From Pholis gunnellus (lineage: Eukaryota > Chordata > Actinopteri > Perciformes > Pholidae), in NCBI GenBank assembly GCA_910591455.2, contig OU342815.1, forward strand, positions 22,295,019 to 22,359,018: DNA of 64,000 bases, in the 5' to 3' direction. The notes below the pieces were generated by a model that was not told the DNA's origin, ran no database searches, and was given only the letters and a program-made list of their open reading frames with translations. Positions 45,935-58,175 of this stretch are shown here, piece by piece. A program made the translations under genes and the position numbers. Each line of letters opens with the position of its first letter. Position 1 is the first letter of the stretch.

Positions 45935-47226
45935 CAGTGGCGGGCCGTGCATTTTATACCTGGGCCTTTACTGCTGTCCTGCAGCTGAAACACAGCTACG
46001 GTTATTATTTGTTTCGTGTAAAAATGAAGCCAACACCTGTAAATACACTAACTGAAGGGAATACGCCGATACTGCATCTCCTCTCTGCTCTGTCTGCAGC
46101 TGGGACTGCTGCACGAGGCTTCAGTGAGAGTACCCGCCTATGAGTGCTTTTGGGGAGGCGGAGGGGCTCACGGCAGCACCCGCTGCTCATTCACGACAGT
46201 GCAGAACGTACGTGTTTTCACGAGTCAAAACACCAGAAAAGTCTTCAACAACACCAGAAAAAGTCGCTAGATTTGTCACTAGTAGCTTTTCACAAAAAAA
46301 GTCGCCATGATGGTTCGGAAAGTCGCCAGATTTAGCGAGAAAGTCGCCAAATTGCCGACACAGGCACCGACTAAATATGTCCCCAGAGCAACATTGGACA
46401 TAATAATGGTTCCTATCACATATAAAACCAAACAAAAATCCATCTTCATAAAAATAAGTTGTACAAATAATAATATATAAACAAGCATATTAAAGCTAAT
46501 GCAGATGTAAAAAAACAAACGCATTTAACTTACCAGAGCTGCTGTTCACTATTTAAAGGCAAAGTCCATCCTCCTTTCTTTGTTAATAAAGAGTTTAATC
46601 TCACGGTTGTTCAGTACATCCGTGCGTTTTAGTTCCAGCAAGAAGTCCTTTCGATTCATGGACACCAGTGAAGACAGTCGAGCCTCCCCAGTTGTATTTC
46701 TTGAATGTGTTTTAATGCATTTGAGGGCTGAAAATGTCCGCTCCACAGAGGCAGCAGATATTGGGATTGTCACCGCCCAACATGTCACGCTAGCCCACTG
46801 ACCAATCACGTACATGTAGGCCAGCTAGCAGCTCTGACACGTCAAAGAATACGCCCAACATGTCAAACTAAAGATCTGATTGGTTGAAGACTATGACAAT
46901 CAACAATATCGTCCCCATTCACTTAAACTGCAAAGGGATTCATTTGTGAGTCTGCAGGCCTGGGGCCTCTCTTCTTACCTAGAGACACAAAGGTGAAATC
47001 TGATTGGATAAAAGCTCTACTTAAAACAAGCTGCACTGGAAGCAGAGCAACTGAGGAAGACAGTAACTGTGCAATGAGAACACAAGATAATGGGAACAAT
47101 ATTTTTATAAATTATGATACATGTAGTGTAATTAAGAAAAATTATTAAATTGTAAAATAGCTATAACTTTGTGATTCTGTTTAGGCCAGCAGAGAAGGCT
47201 TTACAGGCCCTGACGGCCCGCCACTG
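45935..47226 (-). mobile_element. hAT element with transposase remnant (CAGTGGCGGGC family), 1.29 kb
   Basis: Ends CAGTGGCGGGCCGTGCA.. and ..CTGACGGCCCGCCACTG. Flanking 8-mers actataag and agtacaag match 6 of 8; the unfilled site agtacaag is seen once at 53,975-53,982 before gene 2. On the minus strand 46,815-46,549 encodes ISAASVERTFSALKCIKTHS..., the hAT C-terminal dimerisation motif. The rest of the transposase is missing or decayed. Confidence 0.88.
46549..46815 (-). pseudogene. hAT transposase C-terminal remnant
   Basis: 88-codon frame with PISAASVERTFSALKCIKTH, the strongly conserved 'S..SVER.FS.lk.IKt..R' block of the hAT dimerisation domain, then LSSLVSMNRKDFLLELK. This is of the ZMYM-like hAT type. 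Catalytic parts are absent. It identifies the family to which the non-coding copies at 34,902 and 60,464 belong. Confidence 0.85.
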
Positions 47227-47706
47227 AGTACAAGACTTCAGTAAATGCACTCGCTCACGCAGCGGTGGATGTTTAATCTCATTGTTTCATGTTTTTCTTT
47301 GGGCCCATTCTGGAATTAGCTGCAAACAACTTGTTTCAACCATCAGAAAGAAAAAACAGATAAATACTGAGAGGATTTCGTTGTCACATGTGTTGTTTGA
47401 AGATAAAACGGTTTCTTTACCACTTCTTGTCTTTCTCTTTACCACTTCTCTTTTCTTTCTGAGACACTGTTTAAGTTTTTTTTTTCCCCTAAAAATACGA
47501 TGAAGTGAAGAACATCTTCCTGAAAATGATTCTGAAATGATGTAAACTTTTGTGTGTTTATGATCATCAGCGGACAGCTTCCACATTTCAGGGAAGAAAA
47601 AGACCGATTTTATATTTCTTAGGTTGTTTACTTTATCAGGTTTCATCGTTTCATTTATTAAAGCTTGACTTTACAGGTAAAGCAACGTAAAAACACAGTT
47701 GTTCTG

Positions 47707-47709
<3 letters not shown>

Positions 47710-47740
<31 letters not shown>
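47710..47740. repeat. (GT)n in lectin 5' flank, unit 1
   Basis: 31-bp run about 850 bp before the gene 1 start, paralogous to runs of 123 bp and 95 bp in the other units; gene 2 has only a few TG steps here. Confidence 0.95.
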
Positions 47741-47743
<3 letters not shown>

Positions 47744-48477
47744 CATGAACATTATGAAAATCTTATAAAATGTTCCTCGAGTCTCTTAAGTTCTCTTCTT
47801 GTGTTTATGTCTGTTAAGTCTCTTTCTATCTCAGAAAGACTGTTTGGATCTCTGGGATGTGAATACACACCTGCAGTTACCACTTATGGCCACAAGTGCC
47901 GCCAAAGAGAACAAAACACATCTTCGAAGTTGTAACTTACAGATTTTCGGTTAAATGTTTTTCTTTTAATGTTCAGCAAAAGAGCAAGTTAGCATTTCAC
48001 AAAATGGCCTTGCTAGTTTTTTAGCAGAAAAATCAAACAATTACAGTGACCACCAACCAAAAGGCTCTTTGACGTTTCGTTACCTTGTAACTCACGAAGT
48101 TAAAATACACTTAAGGTTTTATTTTCTTTGCTGGATTTTTCCAACACAGACCAAGTTCCAGAGGAGTTTGAAAGTTTTAATTTGACTTAGAAATACTTAT
48201 ATACTTACGCATATCATGGTGAATTACATTTTAAGGAAGAACGACAACTAATACTTCATTTTCATTTATCTCAGAGACTCTGCTAGGTGCCCCTGTAGTT
48301 TTTACATTCATGCATTTATTTATTTGCTTCGGTTTATAGTTCATTAAAAGTCAGAAATGCATTTTTGAATCCAGATTTAAGGGAACTTTAGACTTTCGGT
48401 ATGCATGTAGATGTAGAACTTTTCATGTTTCAGTGGATGATGATGAAATAGAAGATTTTTTTAGGATCTTTGAATGT

Positions 48478-48496
48478 CGTGACTTCCTCTTTTTAT
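48478..48496 (+). promoter_or_regulatory. PU.1/ETS-like site, lectin gene 1
   Basis: cgtgacttcctctttttat; on the minus strand aaaaagaggaagtcac matches the PU.1 (Spi1) consensus closely. It lies about 100 bp before the ATG. It is conserved in gene 3 (61,898-61,914) and, in its core, in gene 2 (54,795-54,810). Confidence 0.5.
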
Positions 48497-48589
48497 GAAA
48501 TAAATTATAGCCAACAAGAGTTTCCTCATTTCATGTAGTTTGTGCTGCTGAGCTGACCTTCTATGGAATAGCTGGCATCCTCGAGAGCG

Positions 48590-51500
48590 ATGGAGGAATT
48601 ACATGTCCATGAATATGATGAACCTGATGACTCGAGCCCTTCCACCAATCGGACAGGTGAGAATGTGAACAGATGTGTGTTGTTTATTGTATTGATGACT
48701 GTGTTCACTGGTCTTCTCTGTGTTCAGGTCCCAGGAGCTCAAAGTTGAAGTGCAGATCTCATGGAGCTGTTTTTCTGTCTCTGGGGCTGCTGAGTGTTTT
48801 CCTGCTGGCTCGACTCATCAGCTTCTTTGTCTACTGTGAGTCTGATCTTCATTAAAGTCTTAACTTGAGATTTTCAGCAGCGTTAATCTGCTCTGAAAGA
48901 TGTTTTACCTAAATGTCTATCTGCCATCCCGGCTCCTCTGTGACGCTTTTCTTTTTATTGACTTTTCATCTTTTGCTTTTTGTCCTTGAAGAACTTTTTA
49001 AATATGTTTTTAGAAGCACCACAGAATAGAATGAAACACTGACCTTGTGAAGCACTTCTTTTGTTTATATATTAATTATGAATATGAATTTCTCCATCCT
49101 ACAGCATCATGTAGATCAACAGCATCGCCTTTCACCAACTTTTAAATTGACACTATACCATGTTTGAGTTCAGGTTGCTGCTTGTCATTTCAACATTTAC
49201 TCAGTATTATTATGTTTGCTGGGAAAAGATGATGGGATTTTATTGTAAATATACAATAACAGTGTTTGGATTTGTCATATCTTTATCTTACAAGAAAATG
49301 ATTTCCTGCATTTCATATTTTCTAAAACTGTATTTTATAAATATGCAAATGAGGCATTATCTAATAACTTTTGGTGAATTTAGGAGAAATCTACAGATTC
49401 AAATAGAAAGTAAAATAAATAAACCTGAGTGTGTTTTGGATGTTGTCTCTCCACGAGTCTAAAAAGAAGCAAAGTCGCTTTTGCTCGTTGCGTTGCCTTA
49501 AATGATCACCAGTATGAATACATGAATACACCAGTATGAATACATGAGGTTTTATGATCTTGATTTATTCCAGACCATAACTCAGTGGGTGGATCAGCTG
49601 CAAATCTGTCCCCTATCAAAGCCAACCTGACTGAGCGTCTCCGGGCCAGTGAAGACGAGCTGTCCTCTGTGTCTGAAGAGAGAGACCTGCTGAACGCCAG
49701 CCTCACTCATCTGACCAAAGAGAAGGACAGACGTCAGCGTTTGTCCACTAATCTGACCAAAGAGATGGACAGACTTCAGCGTTTGTCCACTCATCTGACT
49801 GAAGAGAGGGACAGACGTCAGCATTTGTGCAAACAGAGTGAGTGTTTGTCTCTGTTTTTTTATACATTGCCTACTTTTTGTTCTGATGTGATGAAGAAAT
49901 AAATCTGTAAGTAATCAGTCATTTGATCCAATAAGTAATTGGTCTGATAGTCGAGTGTGAGGAGTCACTACAGACCCTTCAAATGAGGCCGAGGGAGGAA
50001 AGTTTCAAGTGATTTATTGTTATGTGCACAACAACTACAGAGAAGCAATTGTTTGCAATGAAAACCTTAAATCTCAGTCTCCCTACAACAATTAATTAAA
50101 TATGTATTTTTTAAAATCGCACAAGTACAAATGTGTGTAAGAGACATAAAACAGTTCAGAAGTTCCAATACAAGGATAAAATATAACATATAAAATGAAA
50201 TAATGTATTTGTGGAAGATAATAATTGCAAGATGCATAAACTTGTATGTAAACAGGTATTTAGTTCTTTTCTCTGTGTAATGAGAATCTTATATACAGAG
50301 ATGTAGAACAGTAAGTTAAAATAAAGTGATGTGTGTCGTAGTGATGCGCTCCACAGATCAACAGTTCAGTGGTCTCAGCAGGAAGTCAACAAAAACACAC
50401 AACTTCTTCATTTTAAGGACGTGGGTCTTGTCTGATCTTTAATGGTTTATGTTTGCATCATTTTTACAGAGAAAACGTGTCCTGAAGGATGGAGGATGTT
50501 CAGTTGTTCCTGTTATCTTCTCTCTACACGGACTGATTCCTGGGAGGAGGGCAGAAAGGACTGCAGAGACAAAGGAGCAGATCTGGTGATCATAGACTCG
50601 CCTGAAGAACAGGTAGTGTGTAGTAGTATATATTTATATTTAGTTTTTCCAGGTGACAACCTCTGGGTTTGACAAGTGAAGTCAAAGCTTCATGTGTAGT
50701 CTGTGTAGTTTTATGTGTTGTCTAGTGTAGTATTTCTACTTTTATTTGAGTAACTGACCACGCCTGCTCCTTTTTCACCACGCTGCACTTTAATGTTTTT
50801 ATTGTTCATATACTTTTTATTCTGGAATATATTTTTTGTTTATATTTCATGGGTATTCATGCCCTCCCGTCTTTTCTTCTTCTTTTTTACTCTGCTTGTA
50901 TTCTGTATATTAGTCGATACAGATGTGGACACAACATTATGATGTATTATTTACTGTATATCATAATGATTAGATTAAAATAACATGGCATCTCTTTGAG
51001 CTAGTACGATTTATAAGTGAATTCTTATCAGAGTGTTTGGATGGACCACTGTTAACTACATTAATAATATGTTTGAAAATTAAATTTAAAAAAAAATAAT
51101 ACAAAATTCAAATACAGACTTTCTGTCTTTTTTATTTTGAACAGAAATTCCTCTTAAGCATTATCACACATAACTCTTGGATTGGTTTGAGTGACAGAGA
51201 CAACGAGGGAACCTGGAAATGGGTTGATGGAACTCCACTGACTGAAGGGTAAGACACACAACAATGTTCATACAACTATTGCTGCGCCTACTATTATTAT
51301 TATTATTTTTAGTAAAACTCTCAATAATTATTACCAAAATCAGAATTAACTGAAACATTTTGCAAGTGTTGCTGCACTGCACAGAGAATTAAAGTCAATT
51401 GGTCTGAGGATCAAAAATCATCTTAAAAAACGTAAAAGCTGCAATATTAAATGTTTTGAATAATCACCTCCTAGGTACTGGGGCCTTGATGAACCTAATA

Positions 51501-51631
51501 ACGGTGGAGGAGATCCAGAGTCTGGTGAAGAGGACTGTGCTGAAATTGTAGTTTACAAGGTCGTAAAAAGATACTGGAATGATCTGCTTTGTGATAACTC
51601 TTGGCATTGGATCTGTGAAGATCTGGCTTAA
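48590..51631 (+). CDS. C-type lectin, type II membrane (CD209/CLEC4-like), gene 1
   Basis: Six exons: 48590-48656, 48728-48835, 49574-49837, 50470-50612, 51145-51248, 51475-51631; 843 bp, 280 aa, all GT-AG and phase-consistent. The short cytoplasmic tail (MEELHVHEYDEP..) lacks the YxxV of gene 2. One membrane span (VFLSLGLLSVFLLARLISFF) contains an Arg. The stalk has three 14-residue units. The lectin domain has TCPEGW, SWIGLSDRD, EPN and WND motifs and WICED before the stop. EPN usually means mannose/GlcNAc/fucose-type Ca2+-dependent binding. The likely role is pathogen-sugar recognition on myeloid cells. A solo LTR with its own AATAAA sits in the 3' flank. Confidence 0.92.
49693..49818 (+). 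repeat. Stalk minisatellite, gene 1: three 42-bp units
   Basis: Three 14-codon units of the form (QRLSTNLTKEMDRL) in exon 3. The first is the variant starting NASLTHLT. One of the three units carries an NLT N-glycosylation sequon. Confidence 0.92.
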
Positions 51632-52055
51632 TATTTCAAGGTTCAAGGGTTCAAGGTTCATTTATTGTCATTATTAATCACAGGGATGCACAATGAAATG
51701 AAGTTGTAGCACATTTATAACACAACAAACACAACAAAACAGAAACAGAAGTACATTCCTGTACTTCATTTATTGAATTTGCTTCATAAGGAATGTAAAC
51801 AGCAGCAACAAAAACAATTCTCTGGTCAGATAATATGGCCGACATCTTCACATTAAACATTCAACATGAGGAGAAAACATTGTCCATCAGCTGTGACTGT
51901 GTTTGAGCACCAAGCATCAAGATGTGAACACAGAGTCCACCTCCTCTGGTCCCTCCAGAGTCCTGCTCTCTGTCCTGCTGTCCACCCGTCAAGTATTACA
52001 TCTGTCAACATGTTATTATGTGTGATATAAAGAGAGCATGTAAAGAATTAAAGCT

Positions 52056-52517
52056 TGTAATGGTAAAAGATATTCTTATGTGCGTATAACATTTAAACGT
52101 ACAATGTAATCAGCTAGGCCCGTATAACAGAGTAAAGGAATGTTCGTGTGCTTAACATGAACTCACCATGTCCTTTGTAAGAAACATGACTCATCAGAAA
52201 CATAACAGTTTGCAGAAGGTAAAAACGGAACCAGCGCCTTGTAGAAACAACACCTCAGTAAAACAAGAAATAACATCTTTGAGATGGAAGGTACCTCGAT
52301 GCAGCGAAACGCGCTGGACATGGTCTCTAAGTGTATAAATACTCTGTACGTGAAACTGTTCTTTGAAGTCACTTCCACAGACTCTGCAATACGTATCTGT
52401 GAAACTGTTCTCCGCTTGCGCAAGCTAATAAATTGACTCTTACTACTTTGAGTATTCATCAGTATCTGTTTATTTACCAACTCTTATCCCGCATCTGCAT
52501 AGAAATATTCCACAACA
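52056..52517 (+). mobile_element. Solo LTR, copy B (462 bp)
   Basis: Same insertion as 43,886-44,347, identical as far as read, in the 3' flank of lectin gene 1. Its AATAAA is at 52,427-52,432, upstream of the older lectin signal at 52,582-52,587, so it could supply the 3' end of gene 1 transcripts. Confidence 0.85.
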
Positions 52518-52793
52518 AGCTGCATATTATACTGAATAGATACTATAATGAAGCTTGACCCTGAAATGTACTTATTAGGGTAATAAAGTTGACTTAAACT
52601 GTTTTCTTCCACATTTAGAGGACTAGTCATTATTCTCACATTCACCAATGCACCATACTAGAATGAACATCTCCTCAAAGTCCCCTAAACCTACTATATT
52701 ACAGTCCACTTAACAAATAACATGTATACAGCATATTTATTTCTATGTAATTTAAAATGACTTCAGTACTTGACCATTTAAGGAATTCCTCTC

Positions 52794-53063
52794 TGTCACG
52801 ACCTGGCTCTGACAGCCATGACCTAATCAGGGAGACGCAGGCAGTTGACCAGAAAGCAAAGAGTTTATTAGACACAATACGTCTAGATCGTAATGGTGGT
52901 GGCGAACGAGCCGTCCTCGTTGCTCCACGGGGTGATAGGAGAGAGCCCATGTTCTGGAGCACCGGGCCCAGGTGTCTCCAGTTTGCAATCACCAGGAACC
53001 TGCCATTAAAGGGACACACACACACACACACACAAACAAGTACCATGGCAGGGAACCGTCACA
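52794..53063 (-). mobile_element. Second solo LTR, copy B (270 bp)
   Basis: Duplicate of 44,624-44,893 with the same ctctc flanks. Confidence 0.82.
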
Positions 53064-53246
53064 CTCTCAAACTGTTCCTGTTTGTGAGAGAAGATTGCCA
53101 TCAAGTAGGCTGTGTTTATCACTTGTTACTTCCTCTAAAGTTAAACTTCAGAGAAAACTATTGAGACCAACAAGACTGGGTTTAGTCGTTTACATGCCTC
53201 GTAGTTTGTGCTGCAGATTTGACCCTTCATAAAATAATTTTCATCA

Positions 53247-53316
53247 CTGGAGGAAATCTATAGAAAAGTTCAACAGGACAATCCTGTTGAATCAAGACAG
53301 TTAATAAACAGACAGA
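53247..53316 (+). pseudogene. Decayed lectin first exon
   Basis: Paralogue of the orphan exon at 45,077. The ATG has become CTG, and the reading EEIYRKVQQDNPVES shows the second tyrosine replaced. There is no usable donor and no following membrane exon. Confidence 0.65.
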
Positions 53317-54480
53317 CAGTGTGTTTATTGGTATCTGTCATTATTACGGTTACTGATTTCTGTGATGGTGTATTATGGTCATAGCAGGTAAAAAATATTA
53401 ATTACGGAGCATGGGGAGAGGGTAATACTCTAAAAAATATGAACTTTAAAGATTAACGTAAAAAGAGAACGTGTTTGTTCTCAGAGATAAAGTTCATTCG
53501 TTGTGCTGCTGCCCAGCTGAAAGAGAGGTGGTGATTACCCTGGAGGAGCTGGTGTGGGGAAAAAGGAGAGAACATTTGGAAAGAGAGAAACGACAGGAGC
53601 GGACGAAAAGAGAAAGAGTTACATTAAAGACAATGAACCAGAAGTAAACTGAAGATACTTATGTTTGTTTTTTGTGGCGGCTTTCTGCTGGAATTAAGTT
53701 TCCCTTTTGCTAAAATAATCTGAATCCAGTATTTTCAGTTAGAAACCACCGCTTGTCTTGATTTGTGCACCCACGCCTCACTAGCCGATCCCGACCTCTC
53801 AAGACATCACAATATATATATATTAATGTTATTATTAATGTGCATGATACATTCTACAGCTGTCGATGTTTAAGGTTGTGCTTAGAAATGTGTGACAAAC
53901 ATTCAAACTAGAGTAGAAGTATAAAGTTGCATGAAATGGGAATAATCTAGTAAAGTACCTTGAATTTGTATATAAGTACAAGACTTCAGTAAATGCACTC
54001 GCTCACGCAGCGGTGGATGTTTAATCTCATTGTTTCATGTTTTTCTTTGGGCCCATTCTGGAATTAGCTGCAAACAACTTGTTTCAACCATCAGAAAGAA
54101 AAAAACAGATAAATACTGAGAGGATTTAGTTCTCACACATGTTGTTTGAAGATAAAAGGCCTGCTTTACCACTTCTCTTTTCTTTCTGAGACATTGTTAA
54201 AATACAATGAAGTGAAGAACACCTTCCTGAAAATGATTCTGAAATGGTGTCAACTTTTGTGTGTTTATGATCATCAGCGGACAGCTTCCACATTTCAGGG
54301 AAGAAAAAGACAGACTTTATATTTTTTAGGTAGTTTACTTAATCAGGTTTCATTTATTAAAGCTTGACTTTACAGGTAAAGCAACTCAAAAACTGTTTTT
54401 AAGTTGTTCTTTCTGCTCTGTATGTGTGTAATCTTAGAAATAAAACCTTTTAAAGTCTTCCTCAAGTGTTCTGTTCTGTG

Positions 54481-54590
54481 TATATCTATCTATATAGATC
54501 TATATAGATAGATATAAAATATATATATATTATATATATATAATATCGATCTATACAGATCTATATATAATATAGATCGATAGATTTATT
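54481..54590. repeat. TATC/GATA microsatellite with a 36-bp perfect palindrome
   Basis: 54,481-54,516 is its own reverse complement, centred on gatc. A second imperfect palindromic stretch of tatagatctata units follows to about 54,590. It lies about 300 bp before gene 2. Confidence 0.9.
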
Positions 54591-54794
54591 ACAATGTTGC
54601 AATGCTACATAACTCTATTCACACATTTCTATATTCTGTTTTTTGTAGATTTATGTAAATGTTTTGTTTTTATTTCATACTTTCTTTGAAATTAATTAAA
54701 TTAAGTAGAATAGAAGCATAGCAGACACATATAGATATGATAATATTGTGGCAGAGGATTGTCACAGAAACTCTTTTTACCACAATTGAAACTT

Positions 54795-54810
54795 GTGACT
54801 TCCTCAAAAG
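54795..54810 (+). promoter_or_regulatory. PU.1/ETS-like core, lectin gene 2
   Basis: gtgacttcctcaaaag, 70-80 bp before the ATG. The GAGGAAGTCAC core on the minus strand is shared with genes 1 and 3, though the A-rich side is changed. Confidence 0.4.
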
Positions 54811-54877
54811 TGAAGACATTTAGAAGTTGAAACCAGCAACACGTTCATCATTTAACAGCTGAACGTCTTCATGAGCG

Positions 54878-57800
54878 ATGGAGGAAATCTACGCCAACGT
54901 TGAATATGACAAGTCTGAAGTTTCCTCAAGACCTTCAAGAACTCACACAGGTGAGAATGATCAGTGTGTGCTTCATCCTCTGATCACTGTTTGTGTCCTT
55001 TACTGTATTTACTGTGTTCAGGTCCCAGGAGCTCAGAGAGCAGATCTCATGGAGCTGTTGTTCTGTCTCTGGGGCTGCTGAGTGTTTTCCTGCTGGCTGG
55101 ACTCATCGGCCTCGGTGTCCACTGTGAGTCTGATCTTCATCCAAGTTTGATCTGCTCTGAAAGATGCTTTACCTAAATGTCTATCTGCCATCCTCGCTCC
55201 TCTGTGACGCTTTTCTTTTCTTTTGTCATTTTCTTACTGTTGCTTGTTTTCCTTGAAGCACTTTAAGATTCAACTGAAATTAAACACTTACTTCTTGGGG
55301 TAATAGTTTTGTAGATATATTTGTAATGAATATGAATTTCTCCATCTCACAGCATCATGTAGATGAACTCCTCTGGTCGATGAAGAGCATCGCCTTTCGC
55401 CAACTTTTAAATTGACACTAAACCATGTTTGAGTTCAGGTTGCTGCTTGTCATTTCAACATTTGCTCAGTATCTTTATATTAGCTGGAAAAAATGACGCA
55501 AAGTAGCTCAAATGTTTTGCCCGTCGCGTCGCCTTAAATGATCACCAGTATGAATACATGAATACCCCAGTATGAATACATGAGGTGTTATGATCTTGAT
55601 TTATTCCAGACCATAACTCAGTGGGTGGATCAGCTGCAGATCTGTCCACTATCAAAGCCAACCTGACTGAGCGTCTCCGGGCCAGTGAAGACGAGCTGTC
55701 CTCTGTGTCTGAAGAGAGAGACCTGCTGAACGCCAGCCTCACTAATCTGACCAAAGAGATGGACAGACTTCAGCGTTGGTGCAAACAGAGTGAGTGCTTG
55801 TCTGTGTGGGTTCTTCTGAGTCATGTACCTTTAATATATGACGCTGTTATATCAGCTCTGTGAACTATATTTACAGTCTGTTTAGTTAAACATGAATGTA
55901 TTTATGTACAATTCACCTTTTCCAAGTGTTGGTAGCATTTTATAGCTAAAAGCCAGAGATTTAGTTTTAAATGTGGCTTCTGTCTCTTCACTTCAACTGT
56001 TCCCTAAAAAGTCCTAATTTTGAAAGACTTTCTCGTCCTTTAATGATTCTGATCAACTTAAGAACAAGTTGTACATGTGATTAACATCCAGTACAATATT
56101 AAAGTCATAGAAAGGGTTAGGACCATACAAGTGTTTACTTCTGCCTCCTCCTTATTCCATATATAATATTGATATGTTTATATTGTTATCAACATGAATA
56201 TTTTAGTTTTTCTTATTTGTTACATGTACATATACATTTTTACTTTTTAGGCAGAGGAAGGAAGATTTCAAGTGATTTATTTTCATATGCACAACTACAG
56301 AGAAGCAATTGTTTGCAATGAAAACCTTAAATCTCAGTCTCCCTACAACAATTAATTAAATATGTATTTTTTTAAATCACACAAGTACAAATGTGTGTAT
56401 GAGACATAAAACAGTTCAGAAGTTCCAATATAAGGATAAAATGTAACATGTATAAAATTAAATAATGTATTTGTGGAAGATAATAATTGCAAGATGCATA
56501 AACTTTTATGTAAACAGGTATTTAGTTCATTTCTCTGTGTAATGAGAAGTAATGAATCTTATATTCAGAGATGTAGAACAGTAAGTTAAAATAAAGTGAT
56601 GTGTGTCGTAGTGATGCGCTCCACAGATCAACAGTTCAGTGGTCTCAGCAGGAAGTCAACAAAAACACACAACTTCTTCATTTTAAGGACGTGGGTCTTG
56701 TCTGATCTTTATTGGTTTATGTTTGCATCATTTTTACAGAGAAAACGTGTCCTGAAGGATGGAGGATGTTCAGTTGTTCCTGTTATCTTGTCTCTACACG
56801 GACTGATTCCTGGGGAAAGGGCAGAAAGGACTGCAGAGACAAAGGAGCAGATCTGGTGATCATAGACTCGCTTGAAGAACAGGTAGTGTGTAGTAGTATA
56901 TATTTATATTTAGTTTTTCCAGGTGACAACCTCTGGGTTTGACAAGTGAAGTCAAAGCTTCATGTGTTAAAGCTGCATTCTCTCTAATGTCCACCAGGGG
57001 GCGACTCCTCTGGTTGTATAGAAGTCTATGAGAAAATGACTCTACTTCTCTCTTGATTTATTACCTCAGTAAACATTGTAAACATGAGTTTATGGTCTCA
57101 ATCTCTAGTTTCAAGTCTTCTTCAATACAGCATGATGTTCATTTAGTACATGATGGTCCATTTAGAGTCAAACAGACCATAAAGCAGGGGATGCTTTAGG
57201 GCGGGGCTACACAGTGATTGACAGTCAGTGTATTCATCTTAACACTTTCACAGTTTGCTTAAATACTTAAATACAATTCTGAATGGAGTACTTTTACTGA
57301 GTAGTGTAGTATTTCTACTTTTATTTGAGTAAAGATATGAGTACGTCTTCCACCACTGACCACGCCTGCTCCTTTTTCACCACGCTGCACTTTAATCTTT
57401 TTATTGTTCATATACTTTTTATTCTGGAATATATTTTTGGTTTTTATTTCATGGGTATTCATGCCCTCCTGTCTTTTCTTCTTTTTTACTCTGCTTGTAT
57501 TCTGTATATTAGTCTATACAGATGTGGACACAACATTATGATGTATTATTTACTGTATATCATAATTATTAGATTAAAATATGGATCACTCTAAACTGCA
57601 TTAAAAATTAAATAAATTGTTTTAATAAATACATTTAAATACAGACTTTCTGTCCTTTTTATCTTGAACAGAAATTCCTCTTAAGCATCGTCACACATCG
57701 TTATTGGATTGGTTTGAGTGACAGAGACGACGAGGGAACCTGGAAATGGGTTGATGGAACTCCACTGACTGAAGGGTAAGACACACAACAATGTTCATAC

Positions 57801-58175
57801 AACTATTGCTGCACCTACTATTATTATTATTATTTTTAGTAAAACTCTCAATAATTATTATCAAAATCAGACTTAACTGAAACATTTTTTTTGTAAGTGT
57901 TGCTGCACTGCACAGAGAATTCAACTCATTTGGTCAGAAGATAAAAAATCCTTGTTTTTATTTTACTAGAAAAACTTAAAAGCTGCAATATTACATGTTT
58001 TAAATAATCACCTCCTAGGTACTGGGACCTTAAAGAACCTAATAACAATGGAGGAGATCCATCGTTGGGTGAAGAGGACTGTGCTGAAATGTTAGTTGAC
58101 AGGAACGCAGAAAGAAACTGGAATGATCATGGGTGTGATTACCCTTGGCATTGGATCTGTGAAAATCTGGCTTAA
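54878..58175 (+). CDS. C-type lectin, type II membrane (CD209/CLEC4-like), gene 2
   Basis: Six exons: 54878-54950, 55022-55123, 55610-55789, 56740-56882, 57672-57775, 58019-58175; 759 bp, 252 aa. The tail MEEIYANVEYDK has two tyrosines, one in a YANV (YxxV) motif suited to SH2-type signalling or endocytosis. The membrane span LSLGLLSVFLLAGLIGLGV has no charged residue. The stalk has only one 14-residue unit. The lectin domain has TCPEGW, YWIGLSDRDDEGTWKWVDG, KEPN, NWNDHGC and WICEN. EPN and WND suggest Ca2+-dependent mannose-type binding. A probable polyadenylation signal is at 58,819-58,824. Residues around the sugar site (HGCDYP) differ from gene 1 (LLCDNS), so ligand preference may differ. 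Confidence 0.93.
55729..55770 (+). repeat. Stalk unit, gene 2: single 42-bp unit
   Basis: One 14-codon unit (NASLTNLTKEMDRL) followed by QRWCKQ. It is the shortest stalk in the cluster. Confidence 0.9.
56967..57360. repeat. Repeat insertion in gene 2 intron 4
   Basis: Absent from the same intron of gene 1. It contains 'gtccaccagggggcgactcctctggttgtatagaagtctatgag', which I recognise as a very frequent percomorph repeat, joined at its right end to the 'acttttatttgagtaaagatatgagtac..cttccaccactg' repeat. Confidence 0.6.

Larger units (their letters stand above)
51773..53245. repeat. Copy B of a nearly identical block (copy A 43,603-45,075)
   Basis: About 1.47 kb matching copy A at a constant offset of 8,170 with no difference seen by eye, including both solo LTRs. 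Flanks on either side differ at several percent. It begins in the lectin 3' flank and ends at the decayed first exon. Confidence 0.88.
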
